Source: Latrodectus hesperus
Lineage: Eukaryota; Arthropoda; Arachnida; Araneae; Theridiidae
NCBI GenBank assembly: GCA_037975125.1
Contig: CM075857.1
Coordinates: 75,845,345 to 75,909,344, forward strand
Direction of reading: 5' to 3'
Length of the DNA stretch: 64,000 nucleotides
Part shown: positions 1 through 12,223 of the stretch, one piece after another
How positions within the stretch are numbered: the first letter of the stretch is position 1
Layout of the letters: every line of letters starts with the position of its first letter
Position numbers and translations under genes: made by a program
The notes under the pieces: model-generated
Seen by the model: the letters and a program-made list of their open reading frames with translations, nothing else
Databases searched by the model: none
Told to the model about the DNA's origin: nothing

Positions 1-1316
1 CATGAAATAAGTGTCTTCAAATATGGTTGACATTTGAATACATAATACATAGCCATGGCACAAGCTTGAAAAATACATCATTGTATAACTTAAGACAGCG
101 AAAGATTCAAAAGATAAGCTTTAATATATAATATTAGTGCTAAAATTTAGTGAAAAAAATTACTTAAAATATATCATTTGATTATAATTTATTCATACAG
201 ATATCACAGTGTCATTTGAATATTTAAATTTGAAAAATGTCTAATTTTATAATAATTGGTCATCATCCAAAAGAAAGAAAACAACTCTTCAAAAGCTTAT
301 GAATATGAAAATATTGTCTTAATCAATACAAAATTACAAAGATAGTTTGTTATCTAAAAAGATTATATAGCAAAATTATTCTTTATATATAATCAAAAAA
401 AATTTGAGAGCTCAAAAGTGTTTTATTAACACACACAAAGAATTTTAAAATGAAACACTATGGAATAACTTGGACATTTAAGGATTTTCATACCAAACAT
501 TTTTTCTTACCAAAACTATTTGCCAAGTTTCTGCATTATTTTCAAAACATATTTGATTCAGTTTTCCTCTGCTTCTACTGCTTCCTACTTTTTTCATTTT
601 AATTTATAAAATTATGTCTTCAATTTTCTTTGTATTCATAAACTAACATATTTTTCTCATAATATTCATAAAGAAAGCAATTGATGACACAACATATAAA
701 GTGATTTCAACAATTGACAAATGTTCACAAAAAATTACATATGAAGAAGATATTACATATATTACATATAAAGTGATTTCAACAATTGACAAATATTCAC
801 TAAAACGTATTAACTATTTACTGTTAAATGTTTTAAAAACTCATCTGTTCTTGAACTTAGAAGCCAAGAGTGTTTCTGGATATTACTAACTGTGATAAAA
901 TGTATATGAGCAAAACTCGTGAAATAATTTATTTCATAATAGATGTACTAATTATGTTTCAATTATGTTTTATGGAAACAGCTTCATTTATTAAACATAA
1001 GAAATGAAACATATAGTAAACTAAGAAATGGAATAGTGTATAGACATATTTCCTTGCTTTATTTTTTTAATAAAGTCAGAGTAAAAGTAAGTTGTGTAGT
1101 GCTTTCAGACAAGAGTCACTAGGTAAATAAAATTAAATCAATTATACAAATAAAACATTTTTAAATAATTCCTTTTTAATTAATTTTAGAAAGCTAGATT
1201 TTACAAAAATATGCACATTATTTCCATGCAAATAAATGTTCAGTATAGAATTGCAAATATGATATTTATTGAGAGTCTTGTTTTTCATTGGTTATTTATC
1301 TTCTTTAGAAATTATA

Positions 1317-1528
1317 TTGGGTTGTTCGGAAATAATTTCGTTTTTCCTACATGGATCAGCTTTTTGCTAGTAAAAACCAACCACTTTATGACTGTGGAAT
1401 CGTGCTACTACCAGAAAGATGGTAAAAGCTATTGGACTAGAATGAACAATGTGCAATGCAATACAATATTTATTTGCTGCACGTTTTTCATATTCATGAA
1501 AAACAAAATGACTTTCTGAACAACCCAA
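1317..1528 (+). mobile_element. Internally deleted mariner-like element
   Basis: Terminal inverted repeats begin TTGGGTTGTTC and end GAACAACCCAA, flanked by TA on both sides (1315-1316, 1529-1530). Between them only a C-terminal mariner transposase piece survives (DQLFASKNQPLYDCG in one frame), so the element lost its 5' coding part. It sits within the second integrin beta gene, left of exon 3. Confidence 0.85.
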
Positions 1529-2037
1529 TAGTTATTACATAAACATATAAAAGCAGTTTTAACTGTTTGGAGATTAATATTCCTCTTATTTGTTACTGCT
1601 GAATTAATACTGCTTTTTTTAAATGATCAAATTATAATTTTTAATACTTATTTATGATGTAACATTAGCTTATGGTATTGATTGGAAAAAAGTATCATTA
1701 ATGTACATCAGTATTCCAAAGTAAAAAAAAGATTAAATGATTTTTATAATTAATTTACCTTAATACAAAATCATTGTAGAGCAAATAATTTTATTTTTTT
1801 CTTTTGCAAAATACTATTTCATAAAATATATTTTATGAAAATATTGCAAAATTGATTGAAAAGAAGGAATGTATTTTTATAAAATATATTTTAAATGGAA
1901 TAATTAGTAAAATAGAAACTTAATTATTTTAGAATATACATATGCAGTAGTAAAACCAAATCAACATATTTTAAAATTTTAATGCTTCTAAGAAGTTTCC
2001 ACACAAAAAATGAGCAACAGAAAAAAATTATAATTAC

Positions 2038-2142
2038 AAAAATTTCCACTTTTGAGGATGGATTCACAATGTTCTTAAAAGAGCATCCTTGATGTAAGAG
2101 GTTAATTATTCCATCACATCTTGGAGCATCTCTTTTGTATGT
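2038..2142 (-). CDS. Second integrin beta gene, exon 3
   Basis: 35 codons, phase 0, acceptor AATTAG, donor GTAATT. APRCDGIINLLHQGCSFKN then IVNPSSK parallels exon 3 of the complete gene (46358-46465). The frame is open with no damage. The remaining exons of this gene would lie left of position 1; I see no exon 4 homologue between 1 and 2037. Confidence 0.88.
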
Positions 2143-4578
2143 CTAATTAAAATATAAATATATATATATTTAAAAAAATATGAAATACATTAAAAAAACA
2201 GGAAAAAAAGATTTAATATAATTCATATTGAATGAAAGAACTCAATTGCTATGAAATTTTGAAGAAAAAATTTTATTTTTCATTAATTTTAGTAATATAT
2301 ATATACTCTTATATTAATAAGGTTTGGAGAAAATTTCATAAAATTCAAAAATTTTAAATGCTGGACACAATTTTTTATTATATACAGTAAATAAAGAATA
2401 ATATTGTTTCTAAGAGCATCGTAATTTAGAAGACATATTTAAGGTGCCTTTTTCACTATTTTATAACTTGCAAACTAAACTTTTTTAATCAAATGTTGCT
2501 TTTTATTTTGTTATTTTTTTATAAAGTCAAAGTACCAGCAATGCAGAGAAACTTTTTATTTTGTGAGAAATAAGAAATATTATTTAATTCTAAGCTGATG
2601 TACTTGATACTGTGACTTTTTATATTTTGTGTTTAAAACTTTATTTGATTTCATTTATAAGCTATCAAATAACAATGATTAAAAATTCTGCATATAAATT
2701 AAAATAAATATTATCCTCCTCACCTTTACTTTTAATCTCGATAAATTTTTATTTCTATATTCATTAATTAAAGTTCAAATAACATCTTACCAAAATCATC
2801 TTATTCTTAAAATATATTCTGATTCTTAAGACTTCAATAAAAATTATTTCATTAAAGATATATTTAAAAATCGCAAAATCATTTTTTTATGTATCAATGC
2901 TACCAAACTTTGTAACATAAGATTGCTGATATTTAAGAATAGTGTGTGTAATGTGTCAAATTAAATTAAATCAATTCATCATGTGTGTGTGGGTGTGATT
3001 TCCTCCAAACATTTGCTCAATTCTAGTTATTCACAGGTTTTAACATTCTGATTACTTAATATCAAGAAATATGAGAAATCATACAATAATATTTTTCAAA
3101 TACTATAAATTAATAGAAATATGCAATTTTATTTTTCATATTCATCAAACAATGTCTTTATCTCATTATCAAATTATAAATTCTTAATATCAGTATATCA
3201 TAAAATAATCTATCATTATTTAATTGTTTTATATTAATTTCTTTTTTAGAGATTTAAAAATTTTTTAATTATAAACACACACACAAAGTGATATAGAGAT
3301 GTTTAATTTAATTAAACTTTTATCTGAAAATCTGTTGAAATTCAAACATAAATTATATGGCAGTATTATTTATTTCGTTTTTCTCATTTAATTCAAAATC
3401 TATATTAATAACAAAGATTGATTTACTTTTAATTTTTAGATACGTTTTTATGGAACATAATTCAGTGGATTTGTTGGTTTCCTAATATTTTTCTTCTCAT
3501 TTCATCAGCAAATTCAATTAAATGGATTTTTTATTTAATTTTTTCTCTTTAATTTTTATTTACTCCTTACATCAAGGCAACTTATTGCTATCGCTATTTT
3601 TAGCGTCTTAATAATTTTTTATATAAATTCAATACTTAATTCAGATGAATATTGTATAATTTAAAAATATATTACATAGTTAATGCAAGGGGGAAAAATC
3701 CATATTAGGGTTGATGATTGTAAAGTAAACAATTTCAATAGTTGATATTAATGTATTTCTAAAGTAAAACTGGATAATATCTTTAAGAATTTTTGGATTT
3801 TTATCAAATATAAATTAAATTTCAAAAATTTCACTTTTCTATAAATTTCATTTTTTGCCAGTTTTATAAAAGATAATTGTTAAAAGATTTACTGTATCTA
3901 TTTCCCCATTGTTCAATCATGAACTTAAATTTTTTGTTAAATGATCAACAAAGAAATTTTTCTCTAAAATGAATTGTGATAATTTTGTTTCATTATGTTT
4001 CTGTTTTTAATGTTTTAAATGCATTTCCTGATCCTTGTAACAACTGTACAAAAATAATTACATATTAATAATAGTATTAAATAATTAAATAATAAAATAT
4101 GATAAAATTATACTATAATTAAATCCTAGAGAATGTAAATAAATTTATATAAACTATCAACTGATTAAAAAAATATTATTTTAAAAAAAATCTAAAACAA
4201 AAATGAAAAACAAACTTATTTTACTTTCTTATTTTTTGTACTTTTGGATTTTTTTCATTGGCATATAACTCATTTACATATTATATGCAAATTTGATCAG
4301 ATTAATATTTAGAGTGTATTAAATCTAATAAGCGAATTCTCTTGCTACAATAGTCAGTATTTTTAAAACTTCAAATTTTTTTAACTGCATTCTTTCTCTT
4401 ATATTGATAAAATAATTTACACAATTTTTCGCTGTCAAAAAATGCATTTATAGATTAATTTAAAATGTTCCTAAATAATCGTGTAGAAATATTATCTTTA
4501 AGTCAAAAAATTAAAAAAAGGAAAGTAACAATATTAAGGAATGTGAAAATCGTATTGACAGAAACAAATTCAATTGTT

Positions 4579-4865
4579 CATTCATTCATTCATTGTCGTG
4601 TGCCAGCTAGGCTGGCAACATGGGGTGCGCTGCTCCACTTTTCCAACTGAACCATATTTTGGTGTGGAGTCTGACTTCCTCAGTACACACATGCCATAGG
4701 GACCCGTTTATAGGGTAGGCAACTATTCACACCTCATTCATACAAGGAAAGGACAAAGACAGGATAGATAGGGAGAGAAAGTACACCCATGCCCGAACCG
4801 GGATTCGAACCCAGGACCTCCCTATCCGCTGTCAGGCATTCTGACCACTAGACAAGTTGGTCGGC
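4579..4865 (-). mobile_element. tRNA-derived SINE, family A, copy 1
   Basis: Read on the minus strand it starts with a tRNA-like head (TAGTGGTCAGAATGCC as box A, GGTTCGAATCCC as box B) and ends in a short AATG repeat. Imperfect 13-bp target duplication: AAATTCAATTGTT at 4566-4578 and AAATTCAGTTATT at 4866-4878. The same element is present at 56980-57290. Confidence 0.88.
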
Positions 4866-5055
4866 AAATTCAGTTATTACCATCAATATTAAATAAGATG
4901 AACAAATTAGCTACTTTATACAACATCCAGAATTAAAAATATATATATTATGACAACAAAGTTAAGCTAATCACAATATATCTTTTCTTTCTTCCTAAAA
5001 TATCTAAAATTAAACATATATGGTAACTGATATAAGAACAAACAAAAAAGTTTAC

Positions 5056-5205
5056 CTCTTCAGAGCACCATGCACAATTATGAGAGGCTAAACATGCTCC
5101 ACATGTGAGTCGTGTAAAACATGGAGTATTATCTTCACAAAATCCTATAACATTTAGATGTATCATGTTTAAAAATACCAGCATTAAATTTAACAATAGT
5201 AACAT
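5056..5205 (-). CDS. Second integrin beta gene, PSI exon with possible new start
   Basis: The core 5144-5056 is the PSI exon of a tandem paralogue: GFCEDNTPCFTRLTC followed by [15 protein letters not shown], donor GTAAAC. It has acceptor TTATAG at its 5' edge, but the reading frame also runs open upstream to an ATG at 5205-5203. That gives a hydrophobic leader, MLLLLNLMLVFLNMIHLNVI, that enters the PSI frame exactly, because the acceptor G replaces the G formerly supplied by exon 1. Either splicing from a distant exon or this unspliced start could be used. The intact cysteines and splice sites argue the exon is under constraint. The gene runs off the left edge. Confidence 0.85.
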
Positions 5206-5281
5206 GCATTAGTAATTTGCATTGCAATATATTTGCACAATATGAGCTAATATAGTAAACTAAATAAACAGAGATGTATAC

Positions 5282-5319
5282 CTGTGATAAAATTAGAGAT
5301 GAGATAAAATAGAACTATT
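5282..5319 (-). pseudogene. Relic of signal-peptide exon of the second integrin beta gene
   Basis: The 3' end (TTTTATCACAG then GTATAC) matches exon 1 of the complete gene, and the preceding bases align with it. Where the complete gene has ATGAGTTT, this copy has AATAGTTC plus a 2-base gap, so there is no ATG. No in-frame ATG exists upstream before a stop. An AG (TTATTGTAG) just upstream leaves open that this is now an internal exon. Confidence 0.6.
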
Positions 5320-5339
5320 GATGATGATGAATAACCTAC

Positions 5340-8300
5340 AATAAAATTATTTTATTTATAAATATGCATGTTTATTATAATAAATTCCCACGAATATAAA
5401 ATACGTATATTTTTTTATTCGGTATTATTGATATTAATTACAAAGCAAACCTTTAAAATGCATTTCCAAAAAATGTTTATTATCAATAAAAAATTTAATA
5501 TATTTTCCAATAAATTTATAAAATTAAATTATTAAAAAATATAAATATTTAAAAATGTAAGCAGTAAAAAAACGCGTAAATATTTGAAAAATATCTTTTT
5601 TAAAAATACCGACAAAATTGCTTGCTAAAAAGCTAACAAATATTAAAGGATTAAAATGTTCAGTGTATTTAAGAATATTCTAAGTAGGATCATATTTCTT
5701 GCATCATTTCCAGGTACATAATAAGAACATTATCAGGTAACTCAAGATAAAATTGTTATCTTGAACAAATCGCAAAATCGGGCAACTTTTCCTCGTTGAG
5801 GTCGATGTATGCAAGCATAAAAAGCTTAGATAAGATAATTCATTATAAGAAAACATTTATTATTACCCAGGTTAAAGTAGTTACCTGCAGTGAAATGTAG
5901 ATGATCTGATGACAATAAATCTCCAGTGATTTACATTGGGATCAACAGAATTTTCCTTTCAAATTCAAGCAACTAAAAAATATTTGAAACATTTATCATC
6001 TTTAAATTTTGAAACTAAATTTGTCTGAAGCAGAAAAGGAAGAAAATATCAAGAAGAAACGAAACCAGTTTATCATGCATTTTTCATAACGGCTCGTTTA
6101 TTGAAATCAGTAACAATTTATTTTTGCAAAACAATGCTTTAAAAGAAAAAAAAAACTATGTATGTCTTGAAGTAAAACTGGATAATTCCTTTTTATATTA
6201 TACAAAAGAGAAAAATTTCTCGAACTGCAATAGTTCATTGTTATGTATATTTTTATGTACAGAAATCATAAAATTTGCCTGTTTTTTAAACTATTTAATA
6301 AATTTATATATCTGAAATTATTTTGCGTATGTGTTTTGTAAATAATATGACTAAAGAAATGGATAAATATTTCGCCCAATTATCCTAAATTACATTATTA
6401 CGAGAGAAGGAAATACGAGATGCACTTACTCCCTCCAGCTCGATGACATATATTTTTTAAATTTATTTTTAATATAAATTAGACTCTTTAAAGTGTTCGA
6501 TTTTTCTTCGGTTAATAAGCAGCAAATTTTATTCAATTCTAATAAATATTTTCGATTAAACTTTAAATTAATTTTTATTTGCGTGCAATGATATTCAGAG
6601 GAAATGAATAAATTTACAGCAGGTATTTTTCAATCACGTCCATCTTTCTCACATCATTCTACTAGTAATAGTAAAGACATTTTTTCATATATTTTTTTAA
6701 AAAAATGTAAATGCGTCTAAATTATGCAGATTTATAATGATATACAATAATTTTGATAAAAATATTGTGATACTTATCAAAATTATATAGTTAAATCATG
6801 GACATTATTTTTTTCTTCATTCAATTGCCTTGGTACTTTCAATCTCGTGCTTAACCTTATCAATTCCTCTTCAATATTAAGACACTACTGGTCTTTTTCC
6901 GGTGTCATCCAATTAGATCTTCCTCTGATATATGTTCATACAGGATTTTTAAAAGTAGCGATTTTTTAATTGATATATTTTTAGCATGGTATAGTAGTCT
7001 CATTAAAATTAAATTTCACAATTATAAGGAAATACATTTCTTGAGTTATATTTTTTCTGAAAATTATTAATTGAAATTATTTTCCCACTTGGAAATATAT
7101 ACAGACATTTTTCTTCATCTTGAGAATGAAAAGGATAAGGAGTTTACTTTTTTTTTCAATTAATCAGGAATACTTTTACATTTATAATTTTAATGCATTT
7201 GAAAAAAAAATCAAGCTTACATTTTAAGTGAAAACGTTTTTATTTAATATATTCAAAAACTTGTATATATGTAACAAGCACTACATTTTGATTTTCTCTC
7301 AGAATTAATATTCTCAAATATTTTAGGTAGAAATAAAACGTCGATTCAAATATGCGATTATTTTCGTAATAGTAATCCTTCAATGTGATACCAAGAAAAA
7401 TACAAATGGGGATTACTTTCTTTCTTTATATTTTAATAAAATTCCATTCCTGAAATACAAATATTCTAGTTTGGCAAACAAGTGAAACAAGGTTTGATAA
7501 CACCTTGTGCAAAGTTTTAACTTGCCACCCCACTATGGGAGAAATTTAAAAGGTTCTCAAGCACTTATTAGAAAAACATGCATGCAAAAACTAGAAATAT
7601 GACATTTTACGTTTTTCAAGTGGATGGAATCAAATCTCAAATTAGATTCTCCATTCCAAAGAACACGATCGTAACATTAATGTAACACTTGTGGAAAATT
7701 TTGACACCGCATTATAGACAACTAAATAGCTGGATGGTGGTGTAAAACCTCTTTATGCAAACTACTGAGTGTTCACTATCCATAGTGGCTTCTCATATCT
7801 AGTGAGCGGTATTAATATGCCCCAGCGAAGAAAACCTGGAAAATTCAAGAGTACCCACCTAACATAGATGCAAACGAAGCGCAACATCGTATTGTTGAAC
7901 AGCGGCTGGTATCCAATTCGGAACCTTCTGCTTTGAAGAATGTAATTCTCCCATTAGGCACTGGGTCTTAAAAGACAGAAAATTGTAAATCATTTCAATT
8001 TAAATTACTTTATAAACTTCAATCAATATATATTGATTGAAGTTTAAGGAATTTATATATTCACTCAGGTAAAAATATTCTTCACTTATATTGGTGACTG
8101 ATTTTTAATAGATAGGTCAGGATTAATTCTTTAAGTAGTTCAATATATAATAATTTTCAGACTATGATTGATAATTAATATAAATCAGTAGTTCTTTCGT
8201 AATAATAATTACATACCTTATAGGCATACATTCTGGATTTGCTTCTTAACGAAAAGCTATGATTCTCACAATTTAACGTTAATCCTTTAAATATAAAATC

Positions 8301-8730
8301 CTTCATATAAACCTTTGTTATTACCTTTTACTGAAGGTCTTGCTAATAAATAAAGTAATCCGGATGATAAAACACTTATAAGACGCTATTCACTCTTTTG
8401 AAATGAGAGCAATTTATGCTCAATGTCTGAAATTTTTTAAATATAATTAATTTCCACTTAATTAAATTAGACTGCAGTTTGATTAACTGTATTTTCCGAG
8501 TTTACTCAGATATTATTAAAAACCAAGGTAATTATCTGACATTTAATCATAAAATGTTACTTTTCTTCGCGTCTTGAAAAATATCTTTAATTAAGTTATT
8601 AAATGTTGAAGTCGGGACACTGCTGATGTATTTCTCTATCAGCAGCATAAACATTTAAAAATGCATAAACATACTCAGGAATGGGAGAAAGTAAAAATTA
8701 TTTATATGCATCAATATTTCTAAAAAAAAT
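5340..8730. other. Upstream region of second integrin beta gene and intergenic DNA, no gene seen
   Basis: AT-rich and noncoding in all frames examined. 5690-5770 loosely resembles 47715-47770 upstream of the complete gene (ATCATTTCCaGGTA, then AACTCAAG), so promoter or 5'UTR sequence may be shared. A GCAG/GTAACT donor-like site near 5886 (minus) could end a noncoding first exon. 7450-7980 is less AT-rich and looks like an old repeat I cannot name. Confidence 0.4.
8013..8046. repeat. 34-bp perfect palindrome
   Basis: Arms TAAACTTCAATCAATA and its complement around a TA centre. Confidence 0.9.
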
Positions 8731-8734
8731 TATC

Positions 8735-8995
8735 CTGTAGAAATGTTGTTGCACCAAGAAGCTTCCCTGTACCTAGCCCTCAGTTGGACTCTACCAGTTA
8801 CATAGAAACAGACGAGTGGTATCTTCGTGATTTTGAAGCAAGGACCAAGCAGAAGACCAGGACATTGCGATCACACCCATTTTAACGCCACCATAGTGAG
8901 CACGACGGATCTCCAGTAAAGTTGGGATTCGAACTCACTACCTTCCGATAATGAGAATGAAGGCCTAACCAACCAGGCCACCGCGGTCTCCATGA
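8735..8995 (-). mobile_element. tRNA-derived SINE, family B, copy 1
   Basis: The minus strand begins with GACCGCGGTGGCCTGGTTGG (box A region) and has GAGTTCGAATCCC (box B), then a body shared with diverged copies at 23103-23345 and 34900-35205 (GAAGCAAGGACCAAGCAGAAGACC and related). Short ORFs on it are accidental. Confidence 0.8.
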
Positions 8996-9316
8996 AGAAA
9001 TGTAGAAAGCAGGAAAACCGATATAGTACATAATTTTCTTCTCTGCTCTCCAGCAAACATGCACAAGTGACAATTTATAAAAACGGTTAAAGAAACACGT
9101 GCTTTTGCTCTTGAAGTGAGAATTTCAGAGAATGTTATATATATATATATATATACTCATACAATATGAAATAACTTTATAGTGAGTTTAAATCAGCGTT
9201 AATTAGTTTAAATTAATTACAAACATCATAATCAAAATTTCAAAACGAATTGGATTTTATTTTTCTTTGCTTTACTAAAGTCCTTATAAATTTCACCGCA
9301 TTCCGTGCAACTGTTT

Positions 9317-9927
9317 ACAAATATAATCGCAGACAAACAAGGAATTCAGTTACATAGATAATTAGTGGCATGTACCATTCCATTTGAATCACTTTACATC
9401 TGGTTCAATGATTTTGTAATAAATAATTGATTTATCACAAACTCAGTCCGTGCAGATTTCACCACGGTTAAAATTGTATTTAAAGGATTCCGTCTTTTAA
9501 AAAAATGTTTTTTTATTATTATTTACATTTGCTCTTTTTTCTATGCGTCATAAGAAATAAATAAAAGTAAAAAAAATTATGAAATAAAATCATTTTAATT
9601 GAATTTTGGTTTAAATGTGTAAATGCAAGCTCTAGATTATCATCTCTTTTTGCTCTAGATTCACATAAAAGTTTGCATATTGCAAGACATATTTTAAATT
9701 CTAATCTCATTATGAATAGAAAGGACAAACATCAACATACATTATGACGCAACGTCAAGAATAGCCATCAATATGATCATCGGGACGAGTCTATGCTGCG
9801 GCAAATGTCGTCAAATTCTTCATGTAGACTACTGTTGACTTATAAATCACCCCATTTCTAGACTCAGGACTCGTGATATGATTGCTGGACATAATATAAT
9901 TGCTGGACACAAATATAATCGCAGACA
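9317..9927. repeat. 19-bp direct repeat pair 592 bp apart
   Basis: ACAAATATAATCGCAGACA occurs at 9317-9335 and again at 9909-9927. A related GATTGCTGGACATAATAT motif lies beside the second. It could be a long target-site duplication around an unrecognised insert, or a local duplication. Confidence 0.6.
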
Positions 9928-9929
9928 TA

Positions 9930-12140
9930 TATTTAAAAAAATAACATTTCTATCTTCTCGGCAGTTATAGAGGGATCCTATGACTCAGTACAGCATTCAG
10001 TGACTATCTGGAACACATTGATTCCATATTTACAGAAAGTTACGAGATTTCAAACAGCAATACTGGGACAAGAAACCGTAATAAAAGCATGAAACAATTC
10101 GACCTCTATCAAAGTCAGAAAACGCTCACATTTCTTCTAACACAAACTATAAAATTTATTTAATTTTTAAATTAAACTTTTGTGCATGAGATACATGCAA
10201 CATAATTTATTTACTTAAACACATCATAAGTATACCAACTACCATCTATTTCACATGGATATATTGTAAAGATAATCATTTACAATTGTTCCTTTTGTAA
10301 TTTCATGCATATTGTATATTAACTTCTATGAGGAGCAATTTTTATGATCTGCAATGACATAGTTTACATTTTTAGACGATATTAAAAATGTAGAAGGTAT
10401 CATTACCTCAAAAGTTACAAAATCTTTGCTAGACTTCAAAAAATAGGGGTGGAAGAAGCACAACACTAACACATTACCTTGCACCTAGCTTGAAATTTAA
10501 ACTGTATTGAGAATGGAAAATAGAAATGAGAGGAAATTTACTATGGAAAATGAAAAACCGTAGAATATGATAGAAAGGGATATGAAAGAGTATTTTAATA
10601 AGCATTTTTTAGATAATAAAGAATATAAGTTTTTTTTTAAATTTTATTTCTTAATAGAATAATTTGTGTTTCAAATCATATTATTTTAATGATAAACAAT
10701 CGTAGGAAAGAGGACCAAAAGAAAGTAATGATACAGTATATAGTAAACACGTCTATCAATAAATGTGTTATGGAAAATACTTATGTGTATAACTTTAGAA
10801 CACATCTTTCTATGAGATAAATTTTAAGAAATGCTTTTGCTTTTTTGTTCAAGACTTCTCAGTTTTTAGAAAATTTATAGAGCAATTAGAATATCCCAAA
10901 AACATAGTAACTATTTTATAGCATTCATCATCAACGTTTATAGAACGGTAGATATGTTATTTATATTATTTCAAACATATTTTAATAAAATATACACAAA
11001 ATTATAAATGTAATAAAATTCAAATGATTACTTAAAATGATATTAAAAATACTTATTTTTGATTAAAAAATATTATTTGTAGACAATGTTAATGGAAATG
11101 AATTTAAAAATAATTACAAAGCAATATGCAAGTGTTCTTCCAAATGTGAAGAAATGCAATCATTGCAAAATATTGATTTTAACTCATTTTATTTAAAAAA
11201 GATAACAAAAAGAATACAACTACTAATTCAACTAAAATAAAATACATACACACACTGTTTATAAAGTAAACACTCTATTGACATTAAAAGCAAACACACA
11301 ACGCGAGTGAACAATCATAAATATTTTTAACAATATTAGAAAACAAAGGAACACAGGGAATCTTGAAAAAGAATTTTTTGGACTTTTTTTGGATGGAGAA
11401 TGTTTTTTTATCACAAAACAAGAATCTCTTAGGAACAATAGCAACACTTTTATAACATCCAGCATAAGTAATATTACCTGTTGTATAAATAGTCGATTTT
11501 GATTGAATTCATTGATCAAAATCGATATAAAGAATAAATCAAAGCATAATCAGGTATTTACAATTCTAGTTTTAAATTTTACAAAAAATATAGCTTTATC
11601 ATGTAAAACAGACAATGAATATTTTAAAATAATGATAAATAATATTCTTAAACAATTTTATACAAGAAAAAATAGGTTTAAATTTTAATTAACAAAATTA
11701 CAATAAAATATAATACAGACTAAATAAAATATACAAAATTTAATTTTTTAAATGCAGTCAAAATAAAATTATGACAAAATGAATGTATGACATAAATATA
11801 ATAATAATGTATTTCATGAACATTTTCATATTTGTATTAAAAATGCACTAAAAGCCAACATTCTTGTAGAAAATAGTCTTAAGTTTTTTCTAACAATTTT
11901 TATAATTTTAAATAGTTAAAGTTTTAAATTATTAAAATAGTTAAATAATGATGTAATAAGAATGCTAAACAATTTTATTAAAATTAATTTTTTAACTAAG
12001 CAAAACAATTTTATTAAAAATATTTTGATACTGATGAATTTTGATTTTGAATATATTTGAGACATGACAGTCTACAACAGCTCGATATTAAATTAGATAA
12101 AAAACTAAACTGCATTATTTTTATACAGTCAATTACTGCA

Positions 12141-12223
<83 letters not shown>

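Noticed and set aside
8871..9073. Overlapping minus-strand ORFs of about 60 aa
   Set aside because: They lie on the family B SINE and have no protein signature.
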